Notes under the pieces: generated by a model
Told to the model about the DNA's origin: nothing
Seen by the model: the letters and a program-made list of their open reading frames with translations, nothing else
Databases searched by the model: none
Shown here: in pieces, positions 1 through 6,550 of the stretch
How the letters are laid out: every line of letters starts with the position of its first letter
Numbering within the stretch: position 1 is the first letter of the stretch
Origin: an archaeon
GTDB lineage: Archaea > Asgardarchaeota > Hermodarchaeia > Hermodarchaeales > Hermodarchaeaceae
Assembly (NCBI GenBank): GCA_016550405.1
Contig: JABXGX010000132.1
Location: forward strand, 1 to 12,353
Direction of reading: 5' to 3'
Length of the DNA stretch: 12,353 nucleotides
Made by a program: the position numbers and the translations under genes

Positions 1-950
1 CGCGTAAGGGTGAGTTTGAAGCTGGCGTGGGTGCTGGTGGTCAGACGCGCGAGCACGCTTTCCTCGCACGAACTCTGGGCATCGAGCAGCTTGTCGTTGC
101 CATCAACAAAATGGATGACTCAACGCCGAAATGGTCTCAGGATCGATACGAAGAGATCAAGGCCGAAGTCACTGAACTGTTGAAAGGTGCGCAATTCGAC
201 ACCAGCAAAATCAACTTTGTCCCAGTATCCGCTTGGACTGGTGACTTGTTGACTGATGCCAGTTCTGAGATGGACTGGTATAAGGGACCCTCATTGCTTG
301 AAGCAATTGATGAGTTTGTCCTTCCACCCAAACCAATTGATCAACCTCTACGAGTACCTGTCCAGGATGTCTACACTATCACAGGTGTTGGTACCGTTCC
401 TGTAGGTCGGGTTGAAACTGGTAAAATGAAAATTGGTGATAAGGTCATCTTCATGCCTCCTGGCAAAGAAGGTGAAATCAAAACAATCGAAATGCACCAC
501 GAACGATTAGACTCCGCAGAACCCGGAGACAACATCGGGTTCAATGTCCGTGGGATCGCTAAAGGTGAAATTCGGCGCGGTGATGTGATGGGTCCTCTCG
601 GCAAACCCCCGCGCGTCGTTACCGAGTTTGAAGGTCAAATTATTGTTATTTACCATCCACGTGCGCTTGCCGTTGGTTATACACCAGTCATGCATGCTCA
701 TACGGCTCAGGTAGCAACAACCTTCACGGAAATCATTGCCAAAATTGACCCACGAACAGGGGAAACCGTCCAAGAGAAGCCTGATTTTATCAAGCAGGGC
801 GATTCTGCGCTCGTCAAGCTGCGACCTGTTACTCCTGTGTGCTTAGAAACCTATGCTGATATGAAGCAGCTAGGTCGTTTTGCTATCCGGGATAGCGGTC
901 GAACAGTCGCTGTAGGTATCGTTCGAAAAATCACCGAGGAGAAGAAGTAG
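1..950 (+). CDS. tuf: Translation elongation factor EF-1A (aEF-1A, EF-Tu family), 5'-truncated
   Basis: GTPase that delivers aminoacyl-tRNA to the ribosomal A site. The reading frame is open from the left edge (first whole codon at base 3), and the visible residues RKGEFEAGVGAGGQTREH match the family just after the G3 region. The true start lies outside the window, so roughly the first quarter, including the P-loop, is missing. The G4 motif NKMD is at bases 105-116 and the G5 motif SAW at 228-236. Both beta-barrel domains follow, with family signatures such as DVYTITGVGTVPVGRVETG and TTFTEIIAKIDPRTGE, and the protein ends normally in ITEEKK. The GTG at 27 is an internal valine codon, not a start. 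Followed by uS10 on the same strand, a classic archaeal order. Family assignment is near certain. Confidence 0.97.
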   Translation, partial: RKGEFEAGVGAGGQTREHAFLARTLGIEQLVVAINKMDDSTPKWSQDRYEEIKAEVTELLKGAQFDTSKINFVPVSAWTGDLLTDASSEMDWYKGPSLLEAIDEFVLPPKPIDQPLRVPVQDVYTITGVGTVPVGRVETGKMKIGDKVIFMPPGKEGEIKTIEMHHERLDSAEPGDNIGFNVRGIAKGEIRRGDVMGPLGKPPRVVTEFEGQIIVIYHPRALAVGYTPVMHAHTAQVATTFTEIIAKIDPRTGETVQEKPDFIKQGDSALVKLRPVTPVCLETYADMKQLGRFAIRDSGRTVAVGIVRKITEEKK

Positions 951-1000
951 GATAGCCTATCTTCGCTATCGTAAACCTTCTCCCTTTTTCTCCTTTTCTT
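951..1000 (+). terminator. Probable terminator after the EF-1A gene
   Basis: Directly after the stop codon, GATAGC (951-956) and GCTATC (965-970) can form a 6-bp stem with an 8-base loop. A pyrimidine stretch rich in T runs follows at about 977-1000 (runs of five and four T). Archaeal polymerase terminates at T-rich tracts, so this may end or attenuate the EF-1A transcript before uS10. Inferred from sequence only. Confidence 0.45.
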
Positions 1001-1022
1001 GAGTGGAAACAGCAGTGGATAT

Positions 1023-1038
1023 GCAAAAACAGTTAAAA
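1023..1038 (+). promoter_or_regulatory. Candidate BRE/TATA promoter for uS10
   Basis: An A-rich element (CAAAAAC) followed by AGTTAAAA at 1031-1038 resembles an archaeal BRE plus TATA box. A start about 25 bases downstream, near 1060, would leave a leader of some 28 bases that still includes the GGTG Shine-Dalgarno at 1076-1079. The T-rich tract just upstream supports separate transcription of uS10, but read-through from EF-1A is equally possible. Confidence 0.3.
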
Positions 1039-1087
1039 GGAAGCACACATTCGGGTTGAATCCCTAAGTCCCTTTGGTGTAGTAGTA

Positions 1088-1396
1088 ATGGCGCAGAAAG
1101 CTCGGATTCGACTATCTAGTACAGACATTCCTAAGTTAAACGAAGTATGTAGTCAAGTCCAATCTATTGTTTCCCGGACAGGAGTTCACATGTCTGGTCC
1201 AATTCCGTTACCTACTAAGACACTAAAAGTTCATACTCGAAAATCCCCTTGCGGAGAAGGAACACCTACATGGGATCATTGGCAAATGCGCATACACAAA
1301 CGGCTTATTGATCTCGAAGCCGATGAACGCACCATGCGCCAAATTATGCGTATCCGCGTACCAGATGAAGTTTTTATCGAAATCACCTTGAAATAG
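1088..1396 (+). CDS. rps10: Small ribosomal subunit protein uS10
   Basis: Component of the 30S subunit head. At 102 residues it has the normal archaeal length, and it carries the family signatures in order: [18 protein letters not shown] at the N-terminus, [20 protein letters not shown] in the middle, and [20 protein letters not shown] followed by VPDEVFIEI at the C-terminus. The ATG at 1088 is preceded by GGTG with 8 bases spacing, and no upstream alternative aligns better with the family. It follows EF-1A by 137 bases, an arrangement conserved in many archaea, where uS10 travels with the elongation factors rather than with the uL3 cluster. Confidence 0.97.
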   Translation: MAQKARIRLSSTDIPKLNEVCSQVQSIVSRTGVHMSGPIPLPTKTLKVHTRKSPCGEGTPTWDHWQMRIHKRLIDLEADERTMRQIMRIRVPDEVFIEITLK

Positions 1397-1417
1397 CGTT
1401 TAGCTATTCTGACCTTT
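1392..1417 (+). terminator. Hairpin at the uS10 stop codon, possible terminator
   Basis: AATAGC (1392-1397) and GCTATT (1403-1408) form a perfect 6-bp stem with a 5-base loop; the uS10 stop codon is inside the stem. A short pyrimidine run with four T follows at 1410-1417. The T run is weak for a terminator. The left arm also belongs to an 11-base inverted repeat with 1475-1485. Confidence 0.35.
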
Positions 1418-1472
1418 TCTAATCCGCCGTCTATACTACGCTTTCAATTTTCGGTTTACATATCTCCCTAAT

Positions 1473-1488
1473 CGAAACGCTATTTAGC
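1473..1488 (+). promoter_or_regulatory. Candidate promoter for the membrane protein at 1511
   Basis: CGAAAC followed by GCTATTTAGC looks like a BRE element and TATA box. The TATA centre is about 27 bases before the GTG at 1511, the spacing expected if transcription begins at the start codon itself, giving a leaderless mRNA. No Shine-Dalgarno is seen before that GTG, which fits. Confidence 0.4.
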
Positions 1489-1510
1489 ACCAGACCGCCT
1501 CCTCTTAGTT

Positions 1511-2059
1511 GTGACCGATCGTAATCCGCGTTCAACTTTAACAATTGTCCTATGTGGCAGCCTCATAGTGTATGTGGCAGTGGCCATCATTATATTGCCT
1601 TTCATAGCTCCAACCATAATTATTCGCGAGGATTTAATCGTCGCAATCTTACAAGGCGCCTTGGTCTACATTGTTCTCTTCTTAGTGTTCTTATTACCAG
1701 CAAGCTATATTTACTGGAGCCTTCGCATCGATGTTAAAGTACTAGGTCCCAAGTTAGCTGCGGCTGAACCTGGTGAAGAATTGAAACTAACCGTCGTTGT
1801 GGGCTTTCCTGGAAACGCAACACCGAAAGGGGCATTGATAGAAGCATTTTTCGACAATCTCAACATTTACACTCAGAAACTAGAATCTAGCCCATCAGAA
1901 GTCCAACTTCAAATTCCCGAAGTCTCTTCGGGATACCATACCATCACTATTCAGGTAACACAAGAAGGGTATTTCAAAGGGATAAATTCTTATGAACTTC
2001 TTGTTGCTACAAGCGAGATACAAGACAGCAGAGAACCAGGAAATCGTAATTACGAGTAA
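1511..2059 (+). CDS. Unrecognised protein: two membrane helices plus a beta-rich soluble domain
   Basis: I do not recognise this 182-residue protein. Residues about 10-33 and 41-69 are strongly hydrophobic and look like two transmembrane helices with a short charged turn (IIREDL). From about residue 70 to 168 the sequence alternates hydrophobic and polar residues with a GEELKLTVVVGFPGNATPKG stretch and a SGYHTITIQV strand, which is reminiscent of an Ig-like or fibronectin-like beta sandwich; this fold is my inference. Positive charges at the N-terminus and after the second helix would place the soluble domain in the cytoplasm if both helices span. The start is GTG; the frame is open back to 1472 but offers no better start. 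It has its own candidate promoter and converges on the methyltransferase gene with only 10 bases between them. Codon use looks ordinary, so the gene is probably real. Confidence 0.7.
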   Translation: MTDRNPRSTLTIVLCGSLIVYVAVAIIILPFIAPTIIIREDLIVAILQGALVYIVLFLVFLLPASYIYWSLRIDVKVLGPKLAAAEPGEELKLTVVVGFPGNATPKGALIEAFFDNLNIYTQKLESSPSEVQLQIPEVSSGYHTITIQVTQEGYFKGINSYELLVATSEIQDSREPGNRNYE

Positions 2060-2069
2060 GATAGGTTGT

Positions 2070-2957
2070 CTACACCTGTATACATTCAAGATAACGAAAT
2101 ACTGTAAGACCTATTTGCACCGCTTCTTCTGTACGAATTGTCGCAGTACCTTGACTTTGAACTAAATTTACTGAATAATCAACCACATCAGCTATATCGA
2201 CATGTTCCCTTTGAAGAATCTCAGCAAGACCCTCATTATAACTCCCAAATAGCAAAAGAAGCCGCTGATAATTCTGCCATTTGGTTCTGATTTCTTTAGC
2301 AAGCTCTTCAACTGGTTTACCTTTCCGACTTGTTGCAATAACATATTGGTTATCTTGCTTTATTTTCAGAAACTTGCCTAAAGAGCGATCCACACATCGA
2401 ACTTTATAGCCCCAATACGGTTGGACTCGAGGAGGAGAAGATTTGGCCGCAATTAAGTTACCTGCTTTAGTCCGTGTAATCTGAACTGTAATACGTTGTG
2501 GAAACCTTGTAAGGTTGGATTTTACTAATGGCAGTGGTAATTCTACGCCAACGTCAACCACTGGATTTCCATTCTGCTGGAATGCCACCCCTTCCCTAAT
2601 TTCGTCCTGTTTGAGCTGGGACGCTTTCTTTACAAGAGGATGATGAGGCGTGCGTAAAGGGGGAAGTAATCCCACATACTGGAGCTCAGGTAACTTGGCG
2701 AAGAGATGTTTTCGGAGATATTGTGGTGTTTCAATGTACTCTAATACGCTTGATATCAATTGGAGATTTTCGGCTTGTTTTTGGTTTTTTCTGTCTTTGA
2801 AGAGTAGAATTTCATTCACTTGAAAAATGGCACTTGCACGAGCGATTCGACCAATTTGCTGGGTCTTCTGCGCTTTGCTAGAGTAAACATCAATAAAGGA
2901 AGTGGGGATGGCAATCGCGAGGGAAAGTAGTTTTTGGCTCGATTCCTTCTTTATCAT
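2070..2957 (-). CDS. SPOUT-class RNA methyltransferase, DUF171/PF02598 family
   Basis: Predicted S-adenosylmethionine-dependent RNA methyltransferase; the human relative SPOUT1 (C9orf114) is annotated as a 28S rRNA uridine-N3 methyltransferase, so rRNA is a reasonable but unproven target. Visible family marks over 295 residues: an N-terminal strand SLAIAIPTSF (12-21), IGRIARASAIFQVNEILLF (35-53), ETPQYLRKHLF (76-86), and LQYVGLLPPLRTPHHP (92-107). A central, probably OB-fold insertion spans about 120-200. The C-terminal SPOUT knot contains FGSYNEGL (237-244) and a GTATIRTEEA stretch near the end. It starts 15 bases after the RtcB stop codon, so it is very likely the last gene of the archease-RtcB operon. 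In many archaea this gene sits next to rpl3; here it is on the opposite strand and 2.6 kb away. Confidence 0.88.
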   Translation of the reverse strand: MIKKESSQKLLSLAIAIPTSFIDVYSSKAQKTQQIGRIARASAIFQVNEILLFKDRKNQKQAENLQLISSVLEYIETPQYLRKHLFAKLPELQYVGLLPPLRTPHHPLVKKASQLKQDEIREGVAFQQNGNPVVDVGVELPLPLVKSNLTRFPQRITVQITRTKAGNLIAAKSSPPRVQPYWGYKVRCVDRSLGKFLKIKQDNQYVIATSRKGKPVEELAKEIRTKWQNYQRLLLLFGSYNEGLAEILQREHVDIADVVDYSVNLVQSQGTATIRTEEAVQIGLTVFRYLECIQV

Positions 2958-2972
2958 TCTTGTTTACCATAC

Positions 2973-4421
2973 TTAGCCTTTCACAACACCTAATGGAATT
3001 TGACTTGCTACTTTTCGCGAGATATCTGCCCCATGCACGGAGTCAACCACAATATGTACATCCTTGTAAGCATTAGGTGCTTCTTCAGCCAAGATTTTTG
3101 TACTGATTGACCGAACCACTTCGCCTTTAGATTCGAGGGCCTGTTTTATATCACGTCCATGGTATTTCCTAATGGCTGCTTTCCGCGACATTGCCCGCCC
3201 AGCACCATGACATGTGGAACCAAAAGTTTCTTTCATTGCTTGTTCAGTGCCAACCAATACATAAGATGCTGTGCCCATGGAACCACCAATCAATACTGGT
3301 TGACCAACTGAACGGTAATCTTGTGGGATCTTTGGATGCCCTGGACCAAAGGCACGAGTTGCACCTTTTCGATGAATATACAAATCTCGTTTCGAACCAT
3401 TCTGTTCATGGGTCTCATACTTGCAGATGTTGTGGGTCACATCATAAACTAAATTCAAATCCATTGAATCCCAGTCTCGTCGGAACACTGTTTCAAATCC
3501 TTCGCGAATCCAATGCGTCATAACCTGCCGGTTGCAGAACGCAAAATTCACTGCTGCCTTCATTGCTGCATAATAGTCCTGCCCTTCTTGTGAAGTTGAC
3601 GGAGCACAGACAAGCTGGCGGTCAGGTAACCAAATGTTGTATTTTTTGACTGCAACTTCCATCCGTTCTAAATAATCAGTAGCAACCTGGTGTCCAAAAC
3701 CTCGTGAGCCGCAATGTAACATCACGACTATCTGATCTTTCTCAAGGCCAAAAACCTTAGCAGTAGTCTCATCAAAGATTTTTTCGACCTTTTGCACTTC
3801 AAGATAATGGTTTCCGGCTCCTAAAGTTCCAAGTTGCGGGCGTCCACGACGTCTAGCCTTCTCTGAAATTTGAGGAGCTTTTGTCGCAGCTCCCTCCATT
3901 GATCCACCTTCCTCGCAATGCGCTAGGTCAGCTTCCACACCATGGTCATTTTCTATCGCCCATCGTGCACCAAGTCGAATAACGTCACTAAATTGCCCTT
4001 CACTCAATCGAATTTTGCCCTTTGATCCAACACCCGCAGGAACTTGCGTGAACAGCTTATCCACTAATTGCTGTAACTTTGGTTTTACTTCAGCATATGT
4101 TAAGTTGGTCCGAATTAATCGAACACCACAATTTATGTCAAATCCAGTGCATCCAGCAGAAATTATCCCCTCTTCAGCATCAAATGCTCCAACTGCTCCC
4201 ATTGGAAGACCGTATCCCCAATGAGCATCAGGCATCGCCAGAACAGGTTCAATGGCACCAGGAAGTGTTGCAACATTGGTTAGTTGCTCAATTGCAGCAT
4301 CTTCCAAGGTGTTAATAATCTTCTTTGACCCGATAATCTTCGCACTAACATTCATACGAGGTCGAGCTGACTTATCAAGCCACCAGCGAAACTCATCCTG
4401 TTGAACCAGTTTCTCTTTCAT
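2973..4421 (-). CDS. rtcB: RNA-splicing ligase RtcB (tRNA-splicing ligase)
   Basis: GTP- and Mn(2+)-dependent RNA ligase that joins 2',3'-cyclic-phosphate and 5'-OH ends, the last step of archaeal tRNA splicing, and that also repairs cleaved RNA. The 482-residue length matches the 481-residue Pyrococcus horikoshii enzyme, and the catalytic set is intact: D95 and C98 in FDINCGVR, N204 and H205 in GAGNHYLE, H236 in LHCGSRG, H330 in DVTHN, and the guanylated histidine H405 in HGAGR, with the C-terminal lysine at 481. No intein interrupts it, although RtcB is a common intein site in archaea. It starts 25 bases after archease and is followed 15 bases later by the methyltransferase, indicating one transcript. 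Assignment is near certain. Confidence 0.97.
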   Translation of the reverse strand: MKEKLVQQDEFRWWLDKSARPRMNVSAKIIGSKKIINTLEDAAIEQLTNVATLPGAIEPVLAMPDAHWGYGLPMGAVGAFDAEEGIISAGCTGFDINCGVRLIRTNLTYAEVKPKLQQLVDKLFTQVPAGVGSKGKIRLSEGQFSDVIRLGARWAIENDHGVEADLAHCEEGGSMEGAATKAPQISEKARRRGRPQLGTLGAGNHYLEVQKVEKIFDETTAKVFGLEKDQIVVMLHCGSRGFGHQVATDYLERMEVAVKKYNIWLPDRQLVCAPSTSQEGQDYYAAMKAAVNFAFCNRQVMTHWIREGFETVFRRDWDSMDLNLVYDVTHNICKYETHEQNGSKRDLYIHRKGATRAFGPGHPKIPQDYRSVGQPVLIGGSMGTASYVLVGTEQAMKETFGSTCHGAGRAMSRKAAIRKYHGRDIKQALESKGEVVRSISTKILAEEAPNAYKDVHIVVDSVHGADISRKVASQIPLGVVKG

Positions 4422-4446
4422 AATACTTCACAACCTTTTCGTCATC

Positions 4447-4869
4447 TCAAATATCTACCACAACTGTTGCCACGTATTGGTTATTAACCCTTTCAAGCGC
4501 AAAGCGATGAAAAGTGACACCTTTAACATGAGTACGAAGCTCTGGCATCTGTGAGCTTCCTTTTCCGATGCCTAACAGCTGCAATTCGCCGCTATCGGTT
4601 TCTTCGATTGAGGTAATGGAAAAATCGGCGAAAAAGACTCCTTCAACTTCGAACTCGAGTAATAAGTTTGATAACCAGTCATAAAGAAGGCGTTCTTCGG
4701 TCGAACCCTCCGCTTTGACTATTACTTCAGTCTCAAGCATGACTTCTTCTAGGTCATACATCACTCCAAACATCGCCTTTGCTGCGTTACAGAGCACCTC
4801 CGGTAGGGTAGCACCGTATGCGCGAAATAACTGGTCAGATGTGATTTCGTCGAAGTATTCGTATGACAC
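4447..4869 (-). CDS. Archease, RtcB cofactor protein
   Basis: Small acidic protein that promotes guanylation and multiple turnover of RtcB. At 140 residues it has normal length, with the family frame YEYFDEITSDQLFRAYG at the N-terminus, VKGVTFHRFALE near residues 114-125 and the C-terminal VVVDI. Metal-binding aspartates expected in the family appear retained at D12 and D139. The usual N-terminal HTAD motif reads ITSD here, so its histidine is replaced by isoleucine. Translation starts at GTG (4869), with GGTGAT placed 5 bases upstream as a Shine-Dalgarno. It lies between an intron-containing tRNA gene and rtcB, consistent with a role in tRNA splicing. Confidence 0.93.
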   Translation of the reverse strand: MSYEYFDEITSDQLFRAYGATLPEVLCNAAKAMFGVMYDLEEVMLETEVIVKAEGSTEERLLYDWLSNLLLEFEVEGVFFADFSITSIEETDSGELQLLGIGKGSSQMPELRTHVKGVTFHRFALERVNNQYVATVVVDI

Positions 4870-4914
4870 AGGTTATCACCAAGTGAAACCGAAGGAAATG
4901 AAAGGATTTTTCAC

Positions 4915-4922
4915 ATTTTAAC
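4915..4922 (-). promoter_or_regulatory. Candidate TATA box for the archease-rtcB operon
   Basis: On the minus strand GTTAAAAT lies about 49 bases before the archease GTG; a start some 25 bases downstream would leave a leader of about 23 bases that still contains the GGTGAT Shine-Dalgarno. A second AT-rich candidate (CTATTAAAGA) lies further upstream at about 4942-4950. Neither matches the consensus well, and transcription could also continue from the tRNA gene. Confidence 0.28.
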
Positions 4923-4970
4923 ATTGGGTTTTCGTTAGTGTCTTTAATAGAAATAGCTAGTAACAAAGAA

Positions 4971-5082
4971 TGGCGCCGGGAAAGGGATTCGAACCCTTGC
5001 GACCCAAAAGTCACAGGCTACCTTGGATGATACATGAAGGCATCTCTCAAGGCCCGCGCCGTAACCACTTGGCTATCCCGGC
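4971..5082 (-). tRNA. tRNA-Ser(UGA) with a 26-base intron and encoded CCA
   Basis: Read on the minus strand, the acceptor stem GCCGGGA pairs perfectly with TCCCGGC, followed by discriminator G (4974) and a genome-encoded CCA (4973-4971). The D arm has stem GCC/GGC. The anticodon stem CGGGC/GCCTG (one G-U pair) encloses the loop CTTGAGA once the intron is removed, giving anticodon UGA. A long 15-base variable arm with stem GAC/GTC makes it a class II tRNA. The T arm is AAGGG-TTCGAAT-CCCTT. Class II structure, G73 and anticodon UGA together point to serine (UCA codons) rather than leucine, whose archaeal tRNAs carry A73. The mature length is 83 bases plus CCA. Confidence 0.95.
5020..5045 (-). 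other. tRNA-Ser intron with canonical bulge-helix-bulge splice motif
   Basis: The 26-base intron sits at the canonical position 37/38. The strict archaeal motif can be drawn: loop bases CTTG (32-35) pair with intron bases CAAG to make the 4-bp central helix. It is flanked by the 3-base bulges AGA (cut after the second base) and GTA (cut after the second base). The anticodon stem forms the outer helix, and GATG/CATC inside the intron forms the inner helix with an 11-base loop. It should be cut by the splicing endonuclease and the exons joined by RtcB. Confidence 0.93.
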
Positions 5083-5098
5083 TGCAAATTCGGCTTTC

Positions 5099-5110
5099 TT
5101 ATAATTTTTG
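5099..5110 (-). promoter_or_regulatory. TATA promoter of the tRNA-Ser gene
   Basis: On the minus strand CAAAAATTATAA is centred about 22 bases upstream of the first tRNA base, the spacing expected for an archaeal TATA box with its upstream A-rich BRE and a start at or just before the mature 5' end. Confidence 0.65.
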
Positions 5111-5210
5111 TAAGATTGAACTGAGTTTAATATCTTATCAGAACTCACTCAGTCTCTGAAATTCGGAATGTCTCGTGGTGTTTAAATTCTCCGGTAGAAA
5201 AGAACAATGG

Positions 5211-5268
5211 GGTTCCAGTTCGTAGCCGAGAATCAAAGTTCACAGGACTGGACAATATCGCTGGAACC
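5211..5268 (+). repeat. 8-bp perfect inverted repeat upstream of rpl3
   Basis: GGTTCCAG (5211-5218) and CTGGAACC (5261-5268) are perfectly complementary and enclose 42 bases. If transcribed from the TATA-like element near 5180, this would be a stem in a long leader of the ribosomal protein operon. It lies too far from rpl3 (280 bases) to block ribosome binding directly. Confidence 0.4.
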
Positions 5269-5435
5269 GCGAGCAGAACTTTTAGAACAGTTTCACAAGA
5301 GATGCAATGAGACAGAAAGCCTTACCCTTTGGGTTCAAGGCCGTTCACAGAATTGCAGTGCATTTTTATTAAATTGCATCAGCCCTTGTTGAGCCGTCAT
5401 TGGGGTCCCTTTTCGATTCTTTGAGTTTAGGAGTA

Positions 5436-5450
5436 CGAAAGACTTAAATC
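5436..5450 (+). promoter_or_regulatory. Candidate promoter of the uL3 operon
   Basis: CGAAA followed by GACTTAAATC resembles BRE plus TATA. It predicts transcription from about 5472 and a leader of about 76 bases before the uL3 ATG. Other TATA-like elements further upstream (near 5180 and 5363) compete with this choice. Confidence 0.35.
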
Positions 5451-5547
5451 GCTCCATCCGCTTCCGAGCCGTTGAGCTGGTTGAGGTACCTCTTATTACT
5501 AACTCTGCTTGCCTCCCCAGAAAACGCTTCCCTTGGAAGTGTAATCC

Positions 5548-6549
5548 ATGGGTCACCGAAAACAAAGTTCTCCAAGGCATGGTAGTCTTTCCTATCGTCC
5601 ACGCAAACGTGTGCGTCGGGTTAGTGGACGGATTCGCCATTGGCCTGAACAAGCAACTGAACCCCATATTCTAGGATTTGCTGGTTACAAAGTCGGTATG
5701 ACACATGTGATTCTCATTGATGATAAGCCTAATAGCCCATGGTTTGGTCGAGAAGTCAGTCGGGCAGTGACCATAATTGATACTCCCCCGATGTTGCTTG
5801 CATCTATTCGTGCATATGGTCAAAACGGTGGGGAATTGAAGGTTTTAGGTGAAACATGGATAGAAAATCTTCCAGGTGATATCCGACGGGTTTTACCCTG
5901 GCCCAAAGATTATGATCCCAAATCATCCTTGAGCAAATTGAGCAAATCCTTAGATGACATTAACGAACTAAGAGTTAGTCTTTTAACTCAACCGAAACAA
6001 GCGGGAATTGGAAAGAAAAAACCCGAAGTAATTGAATGTAAGGTTTTTGGCGGATCCATAAAGGATCAGTTCGAACATGTTAAAGCGCTCCTCGGAAAGG
6101 AACTTCGTGTGCGCGACATCTTTCAACCAGGCCAATTTCTGGACGTCGTCTCAGTCACAAAAGGTAAAGGCTTTCAAGGTGTTATCAAACGCTTCGGCGT
6201 GTCAAAATTACCCCACAAGTCACGTAAACGCGTTCGTGCAGTAGGAACACTCGGTCCTTGGCACCCAAATCGGATCATGTATACGGTTCCTCGTGGAGGA
6301 CAGATGGGATTCCATCAACGAACAGAATACAATAAACGATTATTACGTATTGGCGAAAAAAGCGATGATATCACACCTGCAGGCGGATTCCCACACTATG
6401 GTAATCTCCAATCTGACTTCCTTCTCATAGATGGCTCTATCCCTGGATCATCACGACGATTAGTACGTCTTCGAGTACCGAGTCGACCAAAACCATTACC
6501 TGAGAAACCACCTGAAATTGTCTATATCAGCACAACCGCAAAGAAATGA
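5548..6549 (+). CDS. rpl3: Large ribosomal subunit protein uL3
   Basis: Early-assembling 50S protein whose extended loop reaches toward the peptidyl-transferase centre. The 333 residues carry the archaeal/eukaryotic-type signatures: basic N-terminal tail MGHRKQSSPRHGSLSYRPRK, LGFAGYKVGMTH (42-53), VTKGKGFQGVIKRFGV (203-218), GTLGPWHPNRIM (233-244) and RGGQMGFHQRTEYNKR (249-264). The ATG at 5548 has GGAAGTG a few bases upstream and gives the standard N-terminus. First gene of a four-gene ribosomal operon; its stop codon is followed one base later by the uL4 Shine-Dalgarno, so the two are likely translationally linked. Confidence 0.97.
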   Translation: MGHRKQSSPRHGSLSYRPRKRVRRVSGRIRHWPEQATEPHILGFAGYKVGMTHVILIDDKPNSPWFGREVSRAVTIIDTPPMLLASIRAYGQNGGELKVLGETWIENLPGDIRRVLPWPKDYDPKSSLSKLSKSLDDINELRVSLLTQPKQAGIGKKKPEVIECKVFGGSIKDQFEHVKALLGKELRVRDIFQPGQFLDVVSVTKGKGFQGVIKRFGVSKLPHKSRKRVRAVGTLGPWHPNRIMYTVPRGGQMGFHQRTEYNKRLLRIGEKSDDITPAGGFPHYGNLQSDFLLIDGSIPGSSRRLVRLRVPSRPKPLPEKPPEIVYISTTAKK

Positions 6550-6550
6550 T

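Larger units (their letters stand above)
5083..5547. other. 465-base divergent intergenic region between tRNA-Ser and rpl3
   Basis: No convincing gene is visible. It contains the tRNA promoter (5099-5110), a 7-bp inverted repeat ACTGAGT/ACTCAGT (5120-5126 and 5147-5153), an 8-bp inverted repeat (5211-5218 and 5261-5268), and several AT-rich TATA-like stretches that could drive rpl3. These are TTTAAATTC near 5180, TTTTTATTAAA at 5363-5373, and a BRE-like CGAAA with TTAAAT at 5436-5450. A short palindrome GAGGTACCTC lies at 5483-5492. A 61-codon frame at 5207-5392 has no Shine-Dalgarno and no recognisable protein. The region is long for this compact window and may hold a structured leader, a small RNA, or remnants of a rearrangement. 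Confidence 0.5.

Noticed and set aside
3191..3523. 110-codon + strand frame inside rtcB
   Set aside because: Antisense shadow of a fully conserved catalytic region of RtcB (histidine-rich products from reverse reading).
2973..4421. Intein within RtcB
   Set aside because: The protein is 482 residues, the intein-free length, with all catalytic motifs contiguous.
4971..5082. tRNA-Leu instead of tRNA-Ser (both have long variable arms)
   Set aside because: After removing the intron the anticodon is UGA and the discriminator base is G, both serine features.
5207..5392. 61-codon frame on the + strand upstream of rpl3
   Set aside because: No Shine-Dalgarno before its ATG, no recognisable domain, cysteine-ended low-complexity C-terminus, and it overlaps inverted repeats; more likely chance.
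5335..5667. 110-codon frame on the - strand running into the start of rpl3
   Set aside because: It overlaps the conserved start of uL3 in antisense and has no family resemblance.
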